64,000 nucleotides of DNA from positions 248,001 through 312,000 of the forward strand of contig JASBNA010000002.1 in NCBI GenBank assembly GCA_038087015.1, in the 5' to 3' direction. The DNA is from Cerrena zonata (taxonomy: Eukaryota; Basidiomycota; Agaricomycetes; Polyporales; Cerrenaceae). The notes below the pieces were generated by a model. That model was not told the DNA's origin, searched no databases, and was given only the letters and a program-made list of their open reading frames with translations. The position numbers were made by a program, and so were the translations under genes. Positions 54,778 through 64,000 of this stretch are shown here, in pieces (within the stretch, counting starts at the first letter, position 1; each line of letters starts with the position of its first letter).

Positions 54778-57700
54778 CTACTTCTTGGACCCTGAAGCCA
54801 TCTCCATCAAGACTACTTTGTCGCCACTCTCCTCTACCAATGCTCTCAACAAGCTACCTTCCTTCTTGAGCAGCTCACTTGGCTTGTCGAAATCAGCCTA
54901 AAGTATGAAGGTTAGTAATTGTAGTGATGCGGAGTAGTGTGGTCAAATCGAGTGCCGACTTACAATGTGACCTGCGTCTAACACCATCTGTAGAATTGTT
55001 ACATATTGTAGACAATGTCAAGGGGTGTAAATCCACTTACAATTCTGTCAGCATCCATTATCGTTTGTAGCCGGTGGGCAACTATGAGAAGTGTAACGTC
55101 CTTCGAGAGCTCCTTCCGGAGAGAAGTCTGAATGACAGTATCTGTCTCGTAATCTGCAAAGTAATGTAAGTATTTTGTGTGGCATTTGATCTATGAATAT
55201 ACTGCTAACCTATCGCAGAAGTTGCTGTACGGACGTATTAGTTAGTGTTATCCGTTAACAGTAAAACAAATCTAACCTTCGTCCAAAATCAACAGCTTGC
55301 TCTGACGAACCATCGCTCTTGCGAGAGCCAGAATCTGACGCTGTCCTACAGAAAGATTGCTGCCGCTACCTGTGACTTGACTATCCAAACTGATTCTGCC
55401 TGAACTGTCTTCGGTCTGTAATGAGAATAAGCCAGCGGAACGCAATGCGTCGTTCAAAATAGCATCGTCATGTTGGGAGAATGGATCCAAATTCTGACGA
55501 ACTGTACCACTCAGCAGCTCGGGCTATGAACACAAGTTAGTGTATGCGAAAACGATTCGGTGACTGGATGATAGACTGACCACTTGTGGTATGATAGTGA
55601 CACTCGATCTCAGTGCATCCAGATTCAAACTCGAGGTAGGTAAGCCGTCGTAATAGACTGTGCCTTCGGTGAGAATGCATCGCAAAAGAGCCAACGTCAA
55701 AGAACTCTGTTGGCAAACATAAATGTTAGTATATATCTGGGATAGCACCTTCAGTGTCTTACCTTTCCACTGCCGGTCCTTCCCACTGTACAAAGAAAAT
55801 ATGAGTCGGTGACTACGAAGGAAGGTACTCAGGGCACGTACCGATACCGATATGTTCCCCGGATTTTATTTCGAAGTCTAGATCGTGCAAGACTTTGGGT
55901 CCGTCCTGTCGTGCAATTATTAGAAACAATTAATTGAATCGAGGGGTAGAAGCTAACAGGTGAGTATCGTGCAGAGAGCTTTTCCACTCGCAGGTCGCCG
56001 CTTGCTGGCCAATAGGCCGGTGGGACTCCGCTTTAGGTTGGTTTGGGCTCGTGTTCAATCTCGAGATATTGGTGGATACGCTCCAAACTGGCGAAAGAAA
56101 AATATGTCTGAGTCTCGGCCTTATATTATTGGTGCTCCTGTTCACTCACCTGTTGGCTATGAAAGAGGATCGTCGTCAGATATGCTGATAACTCTAACCG
56201 TGCAAAAGATTGCTTACTCTGTGTTTCGACCCTGTTAGATATTCTCACCCAATACAGAATCATTGTGCTGAACCCAACTGTAGGCACATTAGCTTGGGGT
56301 CGCAACGTCAGCACAGGGAGTTGGTTACATACCAGCCATGGTAATAGAGAAACCTATACTGGAAGAATCCATATGACCACCATAAATTAGGTAGGCAGCT
56401 AGACTTGCGCAGAAGATTCCAGCTAGTACATCGGTTTGAATTGAGATCCATCGGTTGAGATCCCAGACATCTCTGTTGACGCGTGTGAACCGATCGCTGC
56501 GATTGTATAGCTCTTTCCTGAACATGTCCTGAGCACCGTACGCACGGATAGATACTGTAACAAATGAGTAAAGGTCCAAAAGGAATAGTAAATGTCTTTT
56601 ATTCTTACCTAGTCCCGCAACCGCAGCACCAAAATGACCCATAACAGGGGCGCGTGCGTTGCTGGATTCTCGCTTGACGGGCAATTGAGCTCGCATGTAA
56701 ACATGGCCTAGGGAAACGCCTGCTATGATGAGGACAATACCTGGGATAATGAAGATCGGTGACAAGAGTACGACAGCCACGAGTTTCACGATGATTATGA
56801 ACGTGACATCGAACCACTGCATCATCATTACAGGAATTTCCCCATCGACTATCGGAGACGCAATCAAAATCTTTGACCTTTTGATGTTATAGTGAATACG
56901 TACTTTCTTGGATATCCTGACTACATCGTGTGATAATTCTTGAAACCGGGGTACGATCGAGCCACCTGTGACATGTCCGAGTCAGAAAGAATAGCACAAT
57001 AGAATTGTGGTGAACTTGCCGTAGTGTGGAGTTAAACACAGAACTGATGAGAAGTCGATGTATTATGCGAGATACACGCATACTACCAAAAGCGAGCGTT
57101 ATGTAGGCTATACCATAAGACAATAATGCACCGAATTCGGCTGCGATATAAAGACCCATATAACTAGGGTGAATATTAGCAATGACAGGAAGGCAGGTCA
57201 ATACTTATCCTTACTAAGGTGCTGATACCTCACTCGGGTCATGTAACTCGTACTGACGAGCCCACGAGCCAATAATCCATATCTCGAGATTAGTCAAGAC
57301 TCTGGTCGAAATTAAGGCAAGCAGCAAAGTAGCCCAAAAGACCCAGATTCCCCATTTGCCAGACAAGTTCGTCAGGAATAGCTTCACTAAACACACAAAC
57401 AGATAAATTAATCAACCGATATAGCTTACGACCAGACTTACTTGCGGCCCAACTAACACGTCCAACTTGGATCTCTTCATCTACGATGAGTTTCCCATCC
57501 GAGCTAGCCTTGGGTAGCTTGTCGAGTGCTTCCGGATCGACTCCGAGTTCCACCTTTTCGATGATTTCGCTTTCTTTAGCCATTTGCGCGGACAGTTTCT
57601 CGTCTTTAGCGAGAGCGGTTGATAAAGTTCCTTGGCTGGCGATGCGACCGTCTGGGCTGAGGGACACTACGAAATCTGCAACCGGTGCCGTCAATGCGAC

Positions 57701-60700
57701 ATTATGAGTCTTGTAAAAGTCAGGGCAAAGTTGATCATTTGTCACTATGGTTGCGTACCACCAAGATGACAGTACGACCGCGCAGGAGGTCACCCTTGAA
57801 ACACTTTTCGACGATCCAGCGAGAGGTGTGGACATCCAGGGCAGCTAGGACCTAGTGTAGTACTTATGAAAAACACGGTCGATCGTTCAGAATATGACTC
57901 ACATCGTCCAACAACAATATCTCTGCCGCTGAGTACACAGCACGAGCAAGGGTCACACGAGCCTACAAAGATAAATCGAACCAAACAACATTACCAAGCT
58001 GAGACAGATGCATACCTTCTGCCCGCCACTAATTATGTTATTCCATTTAGTCACAGTCTTGCAGATCTCTCAGGGAGACTACTGACCTTAGAGTTAGACC
58101 TTTCTCTCCCACCTCAGTTTGATCTCCAGCGTCAAAAAGCTCAAGGTCGCGTTTGAGAGCGCATTGTTCGATCACTATGAATAGTCATCATTAGTCATTG
58201 TACCCTGGCGACAGTGACTGAAACTGACCAGCATTGTACCTCTCTTCATCATAGGGAGCCCCGAATAATATGTTATTCTAAGTTGATGTCAATCAATATA
58301 CCCTCTCCGATGCCAAACGTGAAGCTTACACGGATAGTCTCATTCAACACCCAAGATTCTTGTGCGTGATATGCAACACCTTTTTCTCGAGGCAAACTAA
58401 CCGCTGCCTGGGATCCCAGAGGAATATAATGCATCTCACCTAGGAAAGACGTCTTTAGTTCCCATCAAAGAGCAATTTTCTGAGTAGTCTACCTAACAGT
58501 GCCATTAAGAGAGATGTCTTTCCAACACCAGTCTGCCCGATGACTATGTTGACGCAACCCGGTTTGAATACCACCTCGTTTTCGACTCGAAGTACGAATT
58601 TGCGATGAGAACGGGAGGTGGACTCTATATCATCCGAACCATTTTTCGACCAAGTAAACGCGGCTTGCCGGATGAATATGTCAGATGAGGGCTGCACCAG
58701 TACGGCATCTACGGAGTCCTCAGAGAACTCGTCTAGAAGTTCCGTCTATATGATGGCAGGTTTCAGAGGGGTCCGTCGGATAAGGGGGGAGAAAACTACC
58801 TTGTACAAGAAGTCGTTGATACGATCTAATGATACCTTGGCTGTCGAGTGGGAATTCAGTACAGCACCATAGAAATCACGAGCAGTTCTGTCACCTCGAA
58901 TCAAGTTAGGAATTAAATAGAAAATCCCATGAAAATGCTCTTGCACGGTTTCAAAAACTGGTGGGATGTTAGTTAGGTCGTCTGTGAGTTTTGAAATGAA
59001 ACTAACCTAACATAGAAGCAAACACGCGAGACGCTAAAACATAGAAGATGAGCTGCAGCTAGGCCACGGCCAATGGGCGAATTGAGAACTGACGTACCGG
59101 ACAGGTCTCGACCCATGAGTGTTGTCTAAAGGGGGCCCTATGAGCGGGTGTGTAGTATTATCAGCATTGAACCAGAAACTTACGTAGACTCCATATGTTG
59201 CAAGCATTGTCATATATGGAATGAATGCGCTAAGAGTAAGATGACTCAGTCTCCATCCGACAAAATACATGTGAGGGAGATTGGATACCTGATATGCATG
59301 TTTGCCAATTCCCAAAAGCGCGACCTTCGAACGTATATCAGCTCTTCGGTTCGCTTCTCGTCGAGCAATGTGCTCATTTTGTCCTCCCATCCAAATAGTT
59401 TGATCATCCGGATAACATTCATAGCTTCATCCTCACCATTAACTCGGTTAAACAACAACAGTCTACATGTCACTCACCTTCTGTGACACTTTGGACTCGA
59501 GAATCACTCTATCAATGGTGTAAGGATGAGATACAACATAATTGAAGAAGACACATACTTTTTTCATCTTTTCGGCTTGCAATGAGGCCAATCTTTTGAC
59601 AATAAGGCCTGGAAGAGGAGAAAGTAGGATCATCGCTGCGATGCCAGGGAAGATACTGTTCGATGTAAGCCCATGACCAGTATGAGAACTACGTTGGAAA
59701 CAAACCTCCAGCCCAAAAGGGTGTATAGGTAGATCAAGCTAAAAGTCAGCTGGCAGGGAACATAGAAGGCTGATATTTAATTAGAAATGGATGATATTAA
59801 GCTAGATATCATAGTTCTCACTGATGAATACGAAGGCTTGGCCACCCTGGAGACTCGACATGTCACCAGAGATAAGGTTGTTCAGTCTACCTGCTATATT
59901 GTTCGTGTCAGGTTTAGTGTCCGAAGTAGCAGATTCTTTCTTGTTTTTCGGGGTCGCAGAGCCCGAAGTAGTTGGGGAGTGATCTTGTTCTGGCACGGCG
60001 GTGGATGAACTTGATTCACCCGTTTCAGACCCCACCTCTGATTGCTCTTGTTCGGAGACCTGTGGGTCGACAGTGGCTCGAGTATCTGCCTCGGTGTGTT
60101 CCTTCGATTCTACGTGCACACGCATTCGTAAAGCGTGGTCAAAAATTAGCTGAGTAGTTAAACTTTGTGCCTTGACTAGGATTGCCAGCTATGAGGAGGT
60201 TTAATATGTTTACTAGAGGGTTGGGAAAGTGTACGTGCCCAAAACCATAACGCAAGGTTGAATGCAATAGATTGAAACACGGGTCCGAAGAACAGCCATG
60301 TAACCCAAAACCAGGGTCGCACCGTGGCATCTTTACCCCCAGATTCCAGATACCTTGAGACACATTTGAAGTCAGATCGCGTATGTATCAATGACAGTGA
60401 GTATACACACCAAAGGAGATTCCTGATTCCGATGGGTGCAGCAAACGAACCGAGGACCTGAAATGAACGTTGAACACATTTATAAAATATCAGGCCATTG
60501 GCATGGACTTACACGCAAGAAAAGGCTGAATACCATTCCAAGGTGTTCACGAGCTAGACACGAAGTTGAGAGCTGCGGCTAAACGATGAGGGCTTGTTGG
60601 AACATACGAAAGGCCTTCAGAATGAGTCCGAAAAATATATGACTTTTCTTCTTGTTCCGAATAGGATCCAAGGACTGATTGTAAAACATGAGTTCGGTCA

Positions 60701-61736
60701 TACAGCTGGCGAAGAAGCGAGACATACAGGATAGTGCAACTGGACCATATTCTCAATCTTATCGCGGTCGTTCATAGGGGACATGTCATCGATGGTGAGG
60801 TGCGGTTGCTTGTATCCCTTTATGACGAGAGGTGTAAGATAGTTGAATAGGATGAGATTCAACCATGATGTCGTTTGTTCAGGATGGGGCTCCTCAGAAG
60901 GGTTCTAGATGACGCCGTTAACATTCCTCCTATCAAACCAATGTTATTTGTATCACGAACCGCAGGGTCAAATGGTATATACTGCCTGGGCATTGTAATA
61001 GGGACAATTGCGGCTGCAAATGTGAGCAGCGCAACCTTCACCCAGAGGAGCGAACCTTCTGATGCATCCTCAGGTTTGAGTGTGAATGTCGCCAATGGCC
61101 ACAGATCCCTATAAAAATATACACCCCAGGCAGCTAGCAAGACAACAACTAAATGTTTGGCGACAATCGAATTCCATGGCATTCGGGTCGTGACTGTCAA
61201 TACAGCTAAAAATGACGCATATACCTGATACCACGGCGTTTTTAGTCATGAAGCCGTTCACATGAAGTATTACAACGCACGAAAGTGGCACATAGAGTTC
61301 CTTGAACAAACGCGGGATTAGCTATATCAGGTCGGAGGCCGGATTTAATTTCGCCCAGGGACGCCAATGAGAGAGCAGCAAGAGCAAGACATGCGACCAA
61401 ACGTGAGAGTCTGAATGTAAAGATGATGAGTCCTCCATTGCCAGAGATGTGCTTTCGGATACGCGTTGCGATTCCTCCGACAGCTTCGGAGTTTTGTTCG
61501 CGACTGTAACAAGCAATGGCGATCGAGTGTCCAAAAAGCAATAGGGTCGATGCACCAGCAACATAGCTAGGATACAAAAGCGTGTTTTGCCATGACCTAC
61601 ATGCAGAGAAAAGTGAGTATTATGCGCGTATATAGGATGCGTCCTGGATCACTAACGCGTCGCGTTCTGAACCTTCAAATAGTACTAGTGTTGACGTCGG
61701 TGCGGTCAGAACCACTTGACCACCACGGAGTATCAT
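54778..61736 (-). CDS. ABC transporter, subfamily C (MRP/Ycf1-like), copy 2
   Basis: Paralogue of 25315-31931 with the same order: TMD0 (start MILRGGQVVLTAPTS at 61736, helices VACLALAALSLASLG and LLTFAAAIVPITM), TMD1, NBD1, TMD2, NBD2. NBD1: Walker A GQTGVGKTS, HAQESWVLNETI, signature LSGGQKA split by an intron near 58035-58085, LLLDD, and H-loop VILVTHNVALTAP spliced at about 57712-57766. NBD2: [21 protein letters not shown] and LLILDEG, ending KVVLMEMASGSKK with TAG at 54778-54780. A Glu/Ser-rich cytoplasmic insert in TMD1 lies at about 59885-60120. More than 20 short introns. Probable efflux or vacuolar pump for conjugates. No disabling change was noticed, but not every junction was verified. 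Confidence 0.85.
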
Positions 61737-62379
61737 GTGAACTTTCCTAGCGCCGAGTCTTCTCTAAGAGAGAAAGCAAGAGTCGACAAACTGTCAAGGG
61801 CCAGACTGTGAACATTATATACTGTAACCAGAACCCCAGACGGTCAGCACAGGTTTGAACTCAACCTCAAATACTCCCACATGGTACGTATTTGGTTTGC
61901 CGTTGGCGTGTATGCACAATACTATTCAGTATTTGCATGATTCTGATGATTGCGTCTAATGGCCGAGGATGCCCCTGAGGCTTGAGTGATAAGCGTATAA
62001 TTTTAGATGAATAGTTCTCAAGTTGATTGGAATGCACCGTCTTCCGCCTGAAGACTGGTACCGTTATCAAATATGCGGGGTATAATGCTCCGTAGATCAA
62101 CTCAAGGAGAGAACGTGGCTCTCAATGCTGTTGAATGTAATTGCGGCACAGCAAACCAAGTATCTTGACGTACTGTGGAGATATGTACCACAGCGATAAC
62201 ATAACACGCGAAGTCGACGGCTGTCCTGTCCTGTATAATACCTGAACTGAGCATCTATATTAGAAGCGTCCCTAAGTAAGCTTGGCTGTCTCGTGCGTAG
62301 CGTGTATGGATGGATGCTGTCCACCGCCAGTAAAGAATGTAGAGGGAAGTCGCAAAGATCTATTGCTTGTGATATCAAA
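61737..62379. other. Intergenic region, ABC transporter copy 2 and Rieske gene
   Basis: About 640 bp, holding the ABC transporter promoter and the 3' flank of the Rieske gene. Short frames occur without recognisable domains; no gene is supported. Confidence 0.4.
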
Positions 62380-63435
62380 TTAACCAACAATGAGTTTAGA
62401 ATCGCCCTCCGTGAAGTCGTATTGAGGAACTTCAAGGTTAAGCTAAAAAGATTGTCAACGCCCATGTAACAAAGAGAAGGAAAACACAGCATACAGGTGC
62501 AGGGCCTTTGCGGATACGACCAGCTAAACCAAGGACATCAGCGTTCCGCCTCAGGGTCAGAAATTTGGACAACTTACAAATATCATAATGCGAACCGTGG
62601 CATGGGCAGAACCTAATAATAAAAGTATGAAGAGGCGAACTACGGTGTATGACATACACTCACCATCCTCCATAATCACCGGCCTCACCAATGGGCACAC
62701 AACCAAGATGAGTGCAAACACCAAGCATGACAAGCCATTCAGGCTTCTTAGTTCTGCTCTCGTCACTCTCAGGATCCCGCAAGCCCTTCCAGTCAGTGGA
62801 CTTTGCCTCCGAAATTTCATCCTGGGTACGGTGTCGGATGAACACGGGCTTGCCACGCCATTTGATGATGACGTTCTTGCCCTCTGGGATGCTGGCAAGT
62901 TCGACCTCGACCTTGGCCAAAGCCAAAACATCAGCGGAGGCAGACATGGTTGCAAGGAATTCGGTGACAGTTGATTTGGCGGCAGAAGCGGAGAGAACAC
63001 CAAGTGAACCGATCATAAAGTATGAGAGGGCACGGTTTGTTGAGGGGTCCTTGGCCTCGTAGGCACCGAAGTTAGGAACCTTGGGAGCATCACGGGCAGG
63101 AACCGACGTGTGCATGTAACGCTGCTGGAAGACACCGGTAGTAGGTGCTATGGATAGGAACCACTGTCATTACAACTAGTTGTGTTCAAAACACGAAAAG
63201 TCATACCGTTAGCATATCGTTTCGACACTACGCCGTTCGGGGTGTTGGAAAGTCCACCAGAGAACTTGGCAGGAGTATCCGACCGGGGACCAGCAGCACC
63301 ATGACCGTGGTGCTCAGCACCGTGAAGATCTCTGGCAGCGAGGTTGATCAAGGGCGCACTCGGCACACCCGAGGCGAGTGTCCTCACAGTTGGAGGCGCA
63401 GTAAAGGCTTTTTTGGTGGCGAAGAGTGCAGCCAT
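62380..63435 (-). CDS. RIP1: Rieske iron-sulphur subunit of cytochrome bc1 complex
   Basis: Nuclear gene for the mitochondrial complex III subunit that passes electrons from ubiquinol to cytochrome c1. It starts MAALFATKKAFTAPPTVRTL at 63435, a basic presequence followed by an unusual His/Gly-rich patch (GAEHHGHGAAG). After an intron come RYMHTSVPARDAPKVPNFG, the single anchor helix (ALSYFMIGSLGVLSASAAK), ALAKVEVELASIPEGKNV and WRGKPVFIRHRT. Cluster ligands are in CTHLGCVP and CPCHGSHYD. The C-terminus RIRKGPAPLNLEVPQYDF ends GDSKLIVG with TAA at 62380-62382, joined across introns at about 62461-62490 and 62526-62582. All four cluster ligands and both disulphide Cys are present. Identification is firm. 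Confidence 0.95.
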
Positions 63436-63695
63436 GGGGGATGAAGGAGACGTGCTTGACGTCGTTTACGATGATGCTCAGGTTGTGTGGATGCGGAGTT
63501 AGAATCTCGTGCGCTCGGTTCAGTGTCCGATTTGTCCCGACCTTTACGCCCAATCAGAACCCGGCATTTACCAGGCTCGTCTCGAACACTCAGTACTCAG
63601 TAGTGAAGTCAAAAATCCGGACTCGGTGATTATTATGATACAATACAGCACTCTATCGTCTATGGGGGTATGATGCGTCCAAAAAAAACTATAAC
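63436..63695. promoter_or_regulatory. Upstream region of the Rieske gene
   Basis: About 260 bp between the Rieske start and the stop of the next gene on the same strand. No specific element is evident. Confidence 0.35.
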
Positions 63696-64000
63696 TCATG
63701 AAGATTCTTCCTGTTGTTTCGCCAGATGCGCATCCAAGCAACTCAGGACTCTTTGCTTGGGGTATTTTGGCGCAACTGGAAGATTGAAATGTTTCACCAA
63801 CCGGCGGACGTTGTTAGGATCTGCGCAAAATAAATCAGTCATACGTACAATAAAGTATACTATGTTTAGATGGCCTTACAATCAGTGATGATTCCGTCGA
63901 CATGCCAATGCAAGAGTTGTTCCACAATGTTCATTCGATTCACCTTATAAAATTCAGAGTCAGCCAAGGTTTAGGAACACTGGCACTAAAGGGCACCTAC
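63696..64000 (-). CDS. Probable glycerophosphodiester phosphodiesterase, C-terminus only
   Basis: Two exons on the minus strand run in from the right edge: QLLHWHVDGIITDYP, split after ITD by an intron at about 63822-63880, then NNVRRLVKHFNLPVAP and a tail ending KQQEESS with TGA at 63696-63698. The DGIITDYP-N-x-RR pattern is the last strand of the GDPD TIM barrel, which hydrolyses glycerophosphodiesters. Only about 60 residues are in the window, so the catalytic Glu/Asp/His sites cannot be checked. Confidence 0.6.

Overview
The window is nuclear DNA of a filamentous basidiomycete, most likely a mushroom-forming agaricomycete. Genes are dense on both strands and interrupted by many short GT-AG introns, mostly about 45-65 nt with one as short as 40 nt. 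Several families are typical of Agaricomycetes: DUF7702 seven-helix membrane proteins, F-box proteins, TPR-like proteins and a basidiomycete single-pass membrane protein family. Exon boundaries below were worked out by eye from splice signals and protein motifs. Most gene ends are firm; some internal joins are approximate.

Layout. 1-3934: two tandem TPR-protein paralogues on the minus strand, the first cut by the window edge. 4811-6830: an ammonium transporter (Amt/Mep) preceded by a dense cluster of GATA-factor sites, with one apparent single-base frame break. 8690-10448: an F-box protein gene with microexons. 10801-11995: a dienelactone hydrolase. About 12300-18860: a tandem segmental duplication. 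Unit A holds a DUF7702 membrane protein gene diverging from LAS1 (pre-rRNA processing). Unit B holds an intact DUF7702 paralogue and a deleted LAS1 pseudogene. 19090-21366: a single-pass membrane protein. 21905-23169: a DEDD 3'-5' exonuclease. 23894-24844: a stand-alone cullin N-terminal-like protein.

25315-31931 and 54778-61736: two ABCC (MRP/Ycf1-type) full transporters on the same strand, about 23 kb apart. Between them lie an F-BAR/RhoGAP protein (32615-36224), three tandem Pif1-family helicases (36604-45125), an OSR1/FRAY-like STE20 kinase (46068-48054), an SRPK-type SR-protein kinase (48675-51322) and an RRM/zinc-knuckle SR-like splicing protein (52807-54350). The right end holds the Rieske iron-sulphur subunit of complex III (62380-63435) and the C-terminus of a probable glycerophosphodiester phosphodiesterase.

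Most notable points. (i) The three-copy Pif1 array includes one member with an N-terminal RNase H1-type hybrid-binding (viroplasmin-like) domain fused to the helicase. (ii) The DUF7702+LAS1 duplication kept one partner and lost the other. (iii) The GATA-site cluster in front of the ammonium transporter suggests nitrogen control. (iv) An SRPK gene sits next to an SR-like splicing factor gene, and both carry unusually long introns. (v) Several single-base frame breaks occur inside otherwise conserved genes, some at 4-nt homopolymers, so the assembly may contain indels or some genes may be decaying.
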